5,265 bases of DNA, from the NCBI GenBank assembly GCA_003162255.1, contig PMMJ01000272.1, positions 2,564-7,828 of the forward strand. Reading direction: 5' to 3'. Shown piece after piece: positions 1 through 5,265 of the stretch; position 1 is the stretch's first letter; every line of letters begins with the position of its first letter. The notes under the pieces were generated by a model. It was not told where the DNA came from. It did no database searches and saw nothing but the letters and a program-made list of their open reading frames with translations. A program made the translations under genes and the position numbers. This DNA comes from Acidobacteriaceae bacterium. Lineage in GTDB: Bacteria; Acidobacteriota; Terriglobia; Terriglobales; Acidobacteriaceae.

Positions 1-1
1 C

Positions 2-2023
2 ATTCTTCCCAAGCGCTCGCGCCGGGTTGGCAATGGACTGACCGAACACATCATCAGGACGGGAGAGCCGCTGCTAATCGAGTCCGACCTGGAACAGACG
101 CGGGCAAAACTCGGAGTCGATTTCGTGCCTCCGCAGCCGGCCCGGTCGTTCTGCGCCGTCCCGATTTTTCTCGGCGGCAAATCGGTGGGAGTGATGGCCG
201 CGCTGAGTACGGAGCGGGAATCGCAGTTCATGGCCAGGGATCTCGAGGTCATGCAAACCGTCGCCCGTCAACTGGGAGTGGCGATCGAGAATGCGCGCCT
301 GTTTACCGAGGAGCAACGCCGCGCCCGGCATCTTGCGTTTCTCAACAACATCTCGAAGATGGCCATCTCCAGCGAAGACGCCGAACAGATGATGGCCGAC
401 ATCGTGCGCGAGATCCAGAAGAACTTCCACTACGATCACATCGGCATCGGCATCATGGACTATGCCGCCAAGGATATCGAGATCAAAGCCGAGGCGGGAA
501 CGACATCGCAAACACTGGGCCGCCGCATCGCAGTGGGCAGCGGCGTTCTGGGAAAGGTCGCGCGCACCCAAGTGAGCGCACTGGTGCAAAACGCCGGCCC
601 GGGGCAACTCGCCGGCGTGTTGCCGGAATCGCGCGCCGTGCTCTGCCTGCCGATCACCTATGGCGAGTCGCTGCTGGGCGTGCTCAATGTGGAGAGCCGG
701 GATGAGAATGCGTTCGCCCCCCAGGATGTTCTGATCCTGAATACGCTGGCCGATCTCCTGGCGACGGCGTTGCACAACTCCTTCGTCTTCCAGAGGCTAC
801 AGCAGCAATCGATCACTGATGGCTTGACCGGCATCAAGACGAGGCGTTTTTTCTGGGAGGCGCTGAGCTCGGAGTGGAAGCGCGCTTCCCGTTCGGGACG
901 GCCGTTCTCGGTGGTGCTGATCGATTTGGATAAATTCAAAGAAGTCAACGATTCGCTTGGCCATCTGGAAGGTGATCTCGTGCTGGCTCGCGTTGGCCGG
1001 CTGCTCGAACAAAAGTGCCGCCAATCCAACGTGGTTGCCCGCTACGGCGGAGACGAATTCATCATCCTCATGCCCGAGACCGGCATCGAGCAGGCACAAG
1101 TTCTGGCCGAGAGACTGCGGCTCTGGCTCGCCACCGATCCCATGCTCGAAGAGCACCAAATCACCGGCAGTTTCGGCGTCGCCAGTTTCCCCGTACATGG
1201 ATTTTCCATGGAGGACCTGATCCGCGTGGCCGATGCCGGCATGTACGTGGCCAAGCACGCGGGTGGCAACCAGGTTTCCACCTCCGATGCTTTCGGCGAC
1301 GGTGCCGACGTGCGGCGGCATCTGGTCTCCGGTTATATCGACGGATTTCTGCAGCGCGAGCATAACGGACCGGAGGATTTGGAAGAACTGGTCAGCACGC
1401 TCCGCAAGCTATGCGGAGGCCAGGATGATGCGGATCGGAAGGCGATGAAGGAAGGCGTCGAAGCCTTGGCGCGCGCGGCCGAACTCCGGGAGCACAACGC
1501 TACTGGACATGGCGAGCAATGTGCCCACTATGCTGGGATGATCGCGCGCGGACTTAACCTCTCGGCTGAGGAGGTGGAGAGCGTCGCCTTCGCGGGACGG
1601 GTGCATGACGTGGGCAGGCTCTTCATCCCCGAGCAAATTTTGAACAATCCAGGCGTACGTACGGAGGAGGAACTCGCGCAGATCAGGACCCACCCGCACG
1701 TGGGTGCGGAGGTGTTGCGGGCGATTCCTGAATTCGAGGGCGTGGCCCAGGCTGTCGAATCGCATCATGAAGCCTTCGACGGCAGCGGCTATCCCTTCGG
1801 ACTGAAAGGCGAGAATATATCGCTGCATGGCCGCATCGTCGCCGTAGCTGACTCCTACGTGAACATGACGAGCGATCGCTTCGTCGCTCCTCCCAAAACC
1901 GACGAGCAAGCGATGGCGGAACTGACAAGGCTGAGTGGCACCCGCTTCGATGGCATGATCGTCCGCTTACTTGCCCGCCTGCTCAAGCTGGAAAGAGCCT
2001 CCAGTCTGGGCGGCTCAGCCTAG
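2..2023 (+). CDS. GAF-GAF-GGDEF-HD-GYP c-di-GMP signalling protein, 5' end cut by the window
   Basis: Cytoplasmic sensor/enzyme predicted to make c-di-GMP from two GTP (GGDEF) and hydrolyse it (HD-GYP). The frame is open from base 2 with no stop; the first convenient start, GTG at 125, falls inside the first GAF domain, so the true start lies upstream. Numbering from that GTG: GAF1 tail to about residue 60, ending in the helix 'VARQLGVAIENARLF'; GAF2 about 75-222; GGDEF about 229-390; linker; HD-GYP about 445-620. The cyclase has D267, N275, D284 and G308-G-D-E-F312, equivalent to PleD D327, N335, D344 and GGEEF. The inhibitory I-site is R299-Q-S-N302 instead of RxxD. HD-GYP metal ligands are present: H462, H494-D495, H523, H547-H548, D576, plus G555-Y-P557. 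Oddities: HDxGK reads HDVGR (R498), and the usual 'YDAL' after D576 reads 'YVNM'. No transmembrane segment is seen in the visible part. The gene is convergent with the next one, with 21 bp between stops. Confidence 0.95.
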   Translation: MLPKRSRRVGNGLTEHIIRTGEPLLIESDLEQTRAKLGVDFVPPQPARSFCAVPIFLGGKSVGVMAALSTERESQFMARDLEVMQTVARQLGVAIENARLFTEEQRRARHLAFLNNISKMAISSEDAEQMMADIVREIQKNFHYDHIGIGIMDYAAKDIEIKAEAGTTSQTLGRRIAVGSGVLGKVARTQVSALVQNAGPGQLAGVLPESRAVLCLPITYGESLLGVLNVESRDENAFAPQDVLILNTLADLLATALHNSFVFQRLQQQSITDGLTGIKTRRFFWEALSSEWKRASRSGRPFSVVLIDLDKFKEVNDSLGHLEGDLVLARVGRLLEQKCRQSNVVARYGGDEFIILMPETGIEQAQVLAERLRLWLATDPMLEEHQITGSFGVASFPVHGFSMEDLIRVADAGMYVAKHAGGNQVSTSDAFGDGADVRRHLVSGYIDGFLQREHNGPEDLEELVSTLRKLCGGQDDADRKAMKEGVEALARAAELREHNATGHGEQCAHYAGMIARGLNLSAEEVESVAFAGRVHDVGRLFIPEQILNNPGVRTEEELAQIRTHPHVGAEVLRAIPEFEGVAQAVESHHEAFDGSGYPFGLKGENISLHGRIVAVADSYVNMTSDRFVAPPKTDEQAMAELTRLSGTRFDGMIVRLLARLLKLERASSLGGSA

Positions 2024-2044
2024 CAGCCTTCGGGATCGCAGCTT

Positions 2045-2302
2045 CTAAGTCAGGGTCAGTACCAGCCGCGCAGCTTTGGGCAGATAGCTCTTCCGGCGAA
2101 ACCAGTCTTCCATTGCATCCCGAAGTTGATCGACTGGGACGTGCGTCCCAATTTCCAGCCACCCGTCCGCAACCGGCAGCGTGTCGTCGAAAACGGACGC
2201 GTTGGTGAAGTTGCGCATGCTGAAATTGTCAAGCCATTTCAATGGACAAGGTTGAAGCTGCCCCTCGTGCTCGTATTCCACGCGGATTTTTCGGGCGAAC
2301 AT
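2045..2302 (-). CDS. Small hypothetical protein, 85 aa
   Basis: I do not recognise this protein. It is soluble and mixed-charge with no signal peptide or membrane segment. It begins MFARKIRVEYEHEG, has an aromatic/acidic middle (two Trp-containing stretches, 'KWLDNF' and 'DGWLEIG') and ends in a basic, Leu-rich tail. The composition looks protein-like, and third codon positions are moderately G/C-rich, less so than in the neighbours. The opposite-strand frame across it reads into repeats and is less convincing. The ATG at 2302 is the only reasonable start, because an in-frame TAA lies six codons upstream at 2318-2320, inside the heptamer repeat. No Shine-Dalgarno precedes it. It lies 136 bp downstream of pckG on the same strand, so it could be read from pckG transcripts crossing the repeats or from its own unseen promoter. 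Confidence 0.6.
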   Translation of the reverse strand: MFARKIRVEYEHEGQLQPCPLKWLDNFSMRNFTNASVFDDTLPVADGWLEIGTHVPVDQLRDAMEDWFRRKSYLPKAARLVLTLT

Positions 2303-2310
2303 GCTTTGAT

Positions 2311-2366
2311 TTACCGATTACCGATTGCCAGTTGCCAGTTGCCAGTTGCCAGCGACCAGTTGCCAG
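2311..2366 (+). repeat. Heptamer tandem array, eight 7-bp units
   Basis: Eight units lie in perfect 7-bp register: TTACCGA twice (2311-2324), TTGCCAG four times (2325-2352), CGACCAG (2353-2359) and TTGCCAG (2360-2366). The array ends 8 bp from the start codon of the 85-aa minus-strand gene. There are no spacers between units, so it is not a CRISPR. It resembles a low-complexity intergenic heptamer repeat that expands by slippage; a wider role is inference. Confidence 0.9.
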
Positions 2367-2431
2367 TAGAAAGTAAGTTGGCGCAGGGTTGACGGCAAAT
2401 GACCACTGGCAACTGGTAAGTGGTAACTGGT
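2341..2431 (-). terminator. Long imperfect hairpin just 3' of pckG (possible 3' processing or termination structure)
   Basis: The opposed arrays form arms 2341-2367 and 2405-2431. The inner 13 bp are a perfect inverted repeat (ACCAGTTGCCAGT / ACTGGCAACTGGT) around a 37-nt loop. After a 3-nt mismatch, nine more Watson-Crick pairs follow. In the pckG transcript the first arm begins 7 nt after the stop codon. There is no T-tract, so it is not a standard intrinsic terminator; a stabilising 3' structure or a by-product of the repeat are alternatives. Confidence 0.35.
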
Positions 2432-2433
2432 CT
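2406..2433 (-). repeat. Opposed heptamer array, four degenerate units
   Basis: Reading the plus strand, the units are CTGGCAA (2406), CTGGTAA (2413), GTGGTAA (2420) and CTGGTCT (2427), again in 7-bp register. CTGGCAA is the exact reverse complement of the TTGCCAG unit of the neighbouring array. This copy set is therefore the same repeat family in inverted orientation, ending 5 bp before the pckG stop codon. Confidence 0.85.
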
Positions 2434-2438
2434 TCGAT

Positions 2439-4259
2439 CTACTTCTTTGCCTTCCGGAGCCGGTCTTCCAGTTCATCGACTTCCCGGTTCAGGATTTCGG
2501 GAAGATGCCTGCCGAACCTGGCAAAGTGCTTGCGTATCAATGGCACCTCGGCAAGCCAGCCATCCACGTCCACACTGAGCAACCTGGCAACATCCGCGGC
2601 AGGGAGGTCAAGCCCTCTGGTATCTAGATCCGCGAACTCGGGAAGCTTGCCAATCGGCGTATCCACGGCATGGACTTTGCCGTCGCAGCGGTCGAAGATC
2701 CACTTCAGAACCCGGCTGTTCTCGCCGAATCCAGGCCAGAGGAATTTGCCTTGGTCGTCGGTGCGGAACCAGTTAACGTAGAAAATCCTGGGCAGCTTTG
2801 CGCCCGGCCGGTCGCCGATGCTCAAAAAGTGAGCGAAGTAATCGCCCATGTTGTAGCCGAGGAAGGGAAGCATGGCCATCGGGTCACGGCGAAGCTCTCC
2901 GACCTTGCCAGCGGCGGCTGCGGTGGTTTCGCTGCTGCTCGTCGCGCCCATAAACGTTCCGTGCTGCCAACTGAACGACTCGGTCACCAGCGGCACAATG
3001 CCGGCGCGGCGTCCACCGAAAAGGATCGCGTCGATCGGCACGCCTTTCGGATCGTCCCACTCCGAGGCAATCACCGGGCACTGGCTTGCCGGAACGGTGA
3101 AACGTGCATTGGGATGAGCCGCCCTCCGGGAAGAAGCCGGAGTCCACGGGCGGCGCAACCAGTCGATCAACTCGGAGGGCTTTTCGCTGGTCATCTGCTC
3201 CCACCATATGTCGCCATCGAGAGTGCTTGCGCAATTGGTGAAGATGGCGTTCCTGGTCGCGGTGAGCATGGCGTTCGGGTTCGTCCTCATGCTCGTTCCG
3301 GGAGCCACACCGAAGAACCCGCGCTCGGGATTGATGGCGTAAAGGCGGCCATCGGCGCCGAACTTCATCCAGGCAATATCGTCGCCGATGGCTTCGACTT
3401 TCCACCCTGGTATCGTCGGGATCATCATGGCAAGGTTCGTCTTGCCGCAGGCCGAGGGAAACGCGCCCGTGAAGTACTTGACCTCGCCGGAGGGGTTGAT
3501 CATCTTGAGGATGAGCATGTGCTCCGCCATCCAGCCTTCGTCACGGGCCTGCACCGAAGCAATGCGCAGCGCGTGACACTTCTTGCCAAGTAGCGCGTTT
3601 CCGCCATAGCCGGACCCGTAGGACCAGACCTCACGCGTCTCCGGAAAGTGGCAAATGTATTTTTCCTCGGCATTGTTGGGCCAAGCCAAATCCGCCTGGT
3701 TCGCCGCCAGCGGAGAGCCGACCGAGTGCAGGCCGCGCACAAAGTTACCTTCGCTTCCCAGAACCTCAAGCACGCGAGTTCCCACGCGGGCCATGATGTG
3801 CATGCTGGCCACGACGTAAGGAGAGTCGGTAAGCTCAACTCCGATATTCGCAATCGGCGAGCCTATGGGGCCCATGCTGTACGGGATGACATACATGATG
3901 CGGCCGGACATCGCTCCCGCGAACAGCCCGCGCAGCTTCTGCTTCATTTCCGCCGGATCTTCCCAATTATTGGTGGGGCCAGCTTCCTCCTGGGTCCGGG
4001 AACAGATGAAAGTGCGGTCTTCGACGCGAGCCACGTCGCCCGGGCTCGACCGAACCAGGATGCTGTTCGGCCGCTTGTCGTCGGCCAGCCAGATGGCGGT
4101 GCCGGTCAGCACCATCAACCGCAACATTGCCTCGTATTCCTCGTGCGAACCGTCGCACCAGTGCACTCGATCCGGCTGGCAAAGCTGGGCGACTTCTTCC
4201 ACCCACGCGATCAGCCGCTGATGCTTCGTGTCGCTCCTGTTTTCGGTCATCGTTTCCAT
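2439..4259 (-). CDS. pckG: Phosphoenolpyruvate carboxykinase (GTP)
   Basis: Cytosolic enzyme converting oxaloacetate + GTP to PEP + GDP + CO2, the first committed step of gluconeogenesis. The 606 aa match the usual length of about 600-620, so the gene is complete. Similarity to the animal/bacterial GTP-type enzyme runs throughout. Visible sites, with rat equivalents from memory: 'DVARVE' R78 (R87); Y218 in 'SGYGGN' (Y235); K227 (K244) and H247 (H264) for Mn2+; P-loop 'GAFPSACGKTNL' 265-276 with reactive C271 (C288); kinase-2 'GDDIAW' 292-297 with D294 (D311); R387 (R405); guanine-clamp F498, F506 and F511 around 'GKFLWPGFGEN'. The mobile lid is near 440-455. All key residues are intact. The family is distinct from ATP-type PckA, which lacks this clamp. 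Two starts are possible: ATG at 4259, or ATG at 4250 preceded by a weak GGAA; neither has a strong Shine-Dalgarno. It lies 175 bp downstream of a 120-aa gene on the same strand; no biotin enzyme or malate gene is visible nearby. Confidence 0.97.
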   Translation of the reverse strand: METMTENRSDTKHQRLIAWVEEVAQLCQPDRVHWCDGSHEEYEAMLRLMVLTGTAIWLADDKRPNSILVRSSPGDVARVEDRTFICSRTQEEAGPTNNWEDPAEMKQKLRGLFAGAMSGRIMYVIPYSMGPIGSPIANIGVELTDSPYVVASMHIMARVGTRVLEVLGSEGNFVRGLHSVGSPLAANQADLAWPNNAEEKYICHFPETREVWSYGSGYGGNALLGKKCHALRIASVQARDEGWMAEHMLILKMINPSGEVKYFTGAFPSACGKTNLAMMIPTIPGWKVEAIGDDIAWMKFGADGRLYAINPERGFFGVAPGTSMRTNPNAMLTATRNAIFTNCASTLDGDIWWEQMTSEKPSELIDWLRRPWTPASSRRAAHPNARFTVPASQCPVIASEWDDPKGVPIDAILFGGRRAGIVPLVTESFSWQHGTFMGATSSSETTAAAAGKVGELRRDPMAMLPFLGYNMGDYFAHFLSIGDRPGAKLPRIFYVNWFRTDDQGKFLWPGFGENSRVLKWIFDRCDGKVHAVDTPIGKLPEFADLDTRGLDLPAADVARLLSVDVDGWLAEVPLIRKHFARFGRHLPEILNREVDELEDRLRKAKK

Positions 4260-4343
4260 ACTTGGAGATTAGGCTGGATACAAGACGCTCTCCTCGAACC
4301 GCAAACTTCACGATCCCATGCCGCACCATGGAAATGGCTTCCG

Positions 4344-4424
4344 CGGGCAGGAAGGCGAGGCTACGCGAGGAGCGTCTGCCCGTGCCACGAGGTACAAGGC
4401 TAACATTGTCCCTCATTTCGAGGG
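4344..4424 (-). promoter_or_regulatory. Structured intergenic region upstream of pckG (two possible stem-loops)
   Basis: The 175-bp gap 4260-4434 holds no convincing gene or promoter. CGGGCAG (4344-4350) pairs perfectly with CTGCCCG (4376-4382). CCCTC (4410-4414) pairs with GAGGG (4420-4424) across a 5-nt loop, beginning 10 nt after the stop of the upstream 120-aa gene. Neither is followed by a T-run on the minus strand. They could be leader or intercistronic RNA structures, or chance pairing in GC-rich DNA. A separate 12/14 inverted match, 4283-4296 with 4366-4377, overlaps the first stem. Confidence 0.25.
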
Positions 4425-4434
4425 CGCTTTCCAG

Positions 4435-4797
4435 CTATCGGGTTACAGCAACCGGAGGCTCGACCTCCGCCACCACGCCTTCCAGATGCTTGAGAGTCTC
4501 ATCGATGGTGAGCGAATACATTTCCCGGCCCAGGCCTTCCCCGGATTCCAGCGCCGTTTTCAGAAAATGGCCGGCGATCTCCTTCGCCAGGGGATCGGTG
4601 ATCAGCTTTCCGGTACGCTTCTTGTATTCGACCCAGGCCGGATGTGGCAGGGCGACCCAGACCGGGCGCCCGTCCACCAAAAACTTGATATCCACGGCGT
4701 CGGCGTGGCGGGTGGCGATAGCCACTATCAGGACCTGATAGCGGCAGTGGACTGGCTTCTTGGTCCAGCGGTCGGTGGCGGTGAAGTCGGTGAACAT
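4435..4797 (-). CDS. Hypothetical protein, 120 aa
   Basis: I do not recognise a named family. Third codon positions are strongly G/C-rich on this strand and the composition is protein-like, which favours it over the plus-strand frames across the same DNA. The sequence begins MFTDFTATDRW, has a beta-rich first half ('YQVLIVAIATRHADAVDIKF', then a 'GRPVWVALPHPAW' stretch around residues 43-55) and a helical C-terminal half ('LAKEIAGHFLKTALESGEG', then 'LTIDETLKHLEGVV'). No signal peptide or membrane segment is seen, so it is probably a small cytoplasmic alpha/beta protein. The ATG at 4797 is preceded by an A/T-rich TTTTGAATTTCTT with no Shine-Dalgarno. It is divergent from the 62-aa gene, with 124 bp between starts, and lies upstream of pckG on the same strand; a shared transcript is possible but unproven. 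Confidence 0.8.
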   Translation of the reverse strand: MFTDFTATDRWTKKPVHCRYQVLIVAIATRHADAVDIKFLVDGRPVWVALPHPAWVEYKKRTGKLITDPLAKEIAGHFLKTALESGEGLGREMYSLTIDETLKHLEGVVAEVEPPVAVTR

Positions 4798-4826
4798 AAG
4801 AAATTCAAAACTGAGGTACGATGCAA

Positions 4827-4856
4827 ATCATATCGCCCCGCGGGGCCGGGGAGCAA
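4827..4856 (-). promoter_or_regulatory. Candidate promoter for the 120-aa gene with a dyad in its spacer
   Basis: On the minus strand, TATGAT (4827-4832, five of six matches to TATAAT) lies 18 bp downstream of TTGCTC (4851-4856, only three of six to TTGACA). The predicted transcript would have a leader of about 20-25 nt. The spacer contains the 12-bp perfect palindrome at 4835-4846, which could be an operator for a repressor or MerR-like activator. The -35 match is weak. Confidence 0.3.
4835..4846. repeat. 12-bp perfect palindrome GCCCCGCGGGGC
   Basis: It is exactly self-complementary, central to the divergent gap between the 120-aa and 62-aa genes. It may be a transcription factor site; chance is also possible in DNA this GC-rich, though the flanking stretch is notably A/T-richer. 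Confidence 0.5.
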
Positions 4857-4873
4857 ACGGTTGGAGATCGCTG

Positions 4874-4902
4874 TTGAAAACAACTTTACAAAGGAGTGAA
4901 AT
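4874..4902 (+). promoter_or_regulatory. Candidate promoter for the 62-aa gene
   Basis: TTGAAA (4874-4879, five of six to TTGACA) is separated by 17 bp from TGAAAT (4897-4902, four of six to TATAAT). Transcription would then start near 4909, giving a leader of only about 13 nt without a Shine-Dalgarno. This reading conflicts with use of the AAGGAG at 4891-4896 as a ribosome binding site, which would require an earlier start. Confidence 0.3.
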
Positions 4903-4912
4903 GCTCTGCTAG
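4891..4912 (+). other. Strong Shine-Dalgarno plus three-codon ORF (Met-Leu-Cys-stop) ahead of the 62-aa gene
   Basis: AAGGAG at 4891-4896 is the best ribosome binding site in the window. Four nt later comes ATG CTC TGC TAG (4901-4912). This ATG is in the same frame as the 62-aa gene, whose ATG follows the TAG by 9 nt. It could be a minimal upstream ORF feeding reinitiation, or the original start of the gene cut off by a nonsense change. Confidence 0.4.
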
Positions 4913-4921
4913 CCTATCCTC

Positions 4922-5110
4922 ATGCCGCAGTCCGTCAAAGAACGCGTGGGAAAGTTGCGACAAGAAATCGCGGAAATCAGCGAAGCCAACCGCCAGTACC
5001 TTCACGGTGGCAAGAAAGCGATCGGTGCGTCCGATCAGGAACGCCGATTGCAGAGATTGCAGGAAATCATGGACGAATTGATGTCCCTGACTGACTGGAA
5101 AAAAACCTGA
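4922..5110 (+). CDS. Small hypothetical coiled-coil-like protein, 62 aa
   Basis: The family is not recognised by name. The protein is highly charged and almost wholly helical by composition. A first amphipathic helix (about residues 4-25, 'VKERVGKLRQEIAEISEAN') and a second (about 38-56, 'DQERRLQRLQEIMDELMSL') have Leu/Ile/Val at heptad-like spacing, joined by a Gly/Lys linker around residue 30 ('HGGKKAIGAS'). This suggests a helical hairpin or dimer, cytoplasmic, perhaps an adaptor; function unknown. The ATG at 4922 lacks its own Shine-Dalgarno; the only strong one is 25 nt upstream and serves a three-codon ORF in the same frame. The overlapping frame from GTG 4896 gives a Cys/Ser/Arg-rich product and is judged a shadow. 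The next gene, if real, is convergent with 69 bp between stops. Confidence 0.7.
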   Translation: MPQSVKERVGKLRQEIAEISEANRQYLHGGKKAIGASDQERRLQRLQEIMDELMSLTDWKKT

Positions 5111-5179
5111 CCCGGGTGGCTGCGTGCGCAGAATCCAGCCCCGATTGGCAAACCTGGAGGGACGGCCCAGCTCTCGCGT

Positions 5180-5265
5180 TCAGTCTGACGCTTGCACTTG
5201 CATGCTCTCGGTGATCCAGAGCTGCGCCGGAGCGCCTTTCGTGGTGCGAGTCGCAGTGGCCCGAA
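5180..5265 (-). CDS. C-terminal end of an unidentified gene, cut by the right edge
   Basis: On the minus strand the last 85 bases read open into a TGA at 5180-5182, giving a tail of about 27 residues that ends 'GAPAQLWITESMQVQASD'. Third positions are about three-quarters G/C, as expected for this genome. The piece is too short to assign. The plus-strand alternative, an ATG at 5202 open to the edge, has similar codon bias but no Shine-Dalgarno and no earlier in-frame support. The minus reading is mildly preferred because it is convergent with the 62-aa gene and looks like an ordinary C-terminus. Confidence 0.35.
   Translation of the reverse strand, partial: RATATRTTKGAPAQLWITESMQVQASD

Noticed and set aside
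74..1363. Long minus-strand open frames (233 and 188 aa) opposite the GAF-GGDEF gene
   Set aside because: They are His/Arg/Asp-rich translations opposite recognisable conserved domains, as expected from GC-rich codon bias.
2126..2392. Plus-strand 88-aa frame running into the heptamer array
   Set aside because: Its C-terminal part is only the translated repeat ('ASCQLPVASDQLPV'), and the rest is antisense to a better-looking gene.
2311..2433. CRISPR array
   Set aside because: The units are 7 bp, directly abutting and without spacers; no cas gene is present.
2670..4403. Plus-strand open frames of 307 and 251 aa opposite pckG
   Set aside because: pckG is unmistakable over its full length; these frames have biased, low-information composition and no recognisable motif.
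4318..4899. Plus-strand 193-aa frame opposite the 120-aa gene
   Set aside because: The minus strand shows much stronger third-position G/C bias and better composition; the plus frame also crosses the likely divergent promoter region.
4435..5110. Toxin-antitoxin pair
   Set aside because: The genes are divergent rather than overlapping in an operon, and neither shows a toxin active site or a DNA-binding antitoxin fold that I can recognise.
5114..5142. Intrinsic terminator after the 62-aa gene
   Set aside because: GGCTG (5118-5122) can pair with CAGCC (5136-5140), but the stem is only 5 bp with a 13-nt loop and no T-run follows.

Overview
This GC-rich window looks like a chromosomal fragment of a free-living bacterium. 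Strongly G/C-biased third codon positions leave long spurious open frames opposite the real genes. A multi-domain c-di-GMP protein, a GTP-type PEP carboxykinase, several small orphan genes and intergenic heptamer repeats together suggest Acidobacteriota (Terriglobia-like). That placement is inference from gene content and style; no ribosomal or other marker gene is present. No phage, transposase, CRISPR, tRNA or rRNA was seen.

Layout: (1) From the left edge to 2023 (+) lies the 3' part of a signalling gene: a truncated GAF domain, a second GAF, a GGDEF diguanylate cyclase domain and an HD-GYP phosphodiesterase domain. The frame is open to the first bases, so the true start is outside the window. 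(2) Only 21 bp beyond its stop, a convergent 85-codon orphan gene (2302 to 2045, -) ends. (3) Between 2311 and 2433 is a cluster of 7-bp tandem repeats in two opposed arrays that can fold into a long hairpin. It fills most of the gap between the orphan gene and pckG. (4) pckG, a full-length GTP-dependent phosphoenolpyruvate carboxykinase, runs from 4259 to 2439 (-). (5) A 175-bp gap with two possible hairpins separates it from an upstream 120-codon orphan gene (4797 to 4435, -). (6) A 124-bp divergent intergenic region contains a 12-bp perfect palindrome and candidate promoters. (7) A 62-codon probable coiled-coil protein (4922 to 5110, +) follows; just upstream is a strong Shine-Dalgarno feeding a three-codon ORF in its frame. 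(8) At the right edge, the C-terminal codons of a further minus-strand gene may be present (5265 to 5180).

Functionally, the signalling gene would both make and break c-di-GMP under control of its GAF sensors. pckG is the entry step of gluconeogenesis (oxaloacetate to PEP). The two are convergent and need not be related. The 120-aa gene, pckG and possibly the 85-aa gene share a strand and could be partly co-transcribed, but the gaps are large and structured. I see no strong evidence for a new multi-gene system. The most unusual points are the heptamer repeat cluster, the GGDEF plus HD-GYP fusion with altered residues at conserved sites, and the in-frame stop between a strong ribosome binding site and the 62-aa gene.
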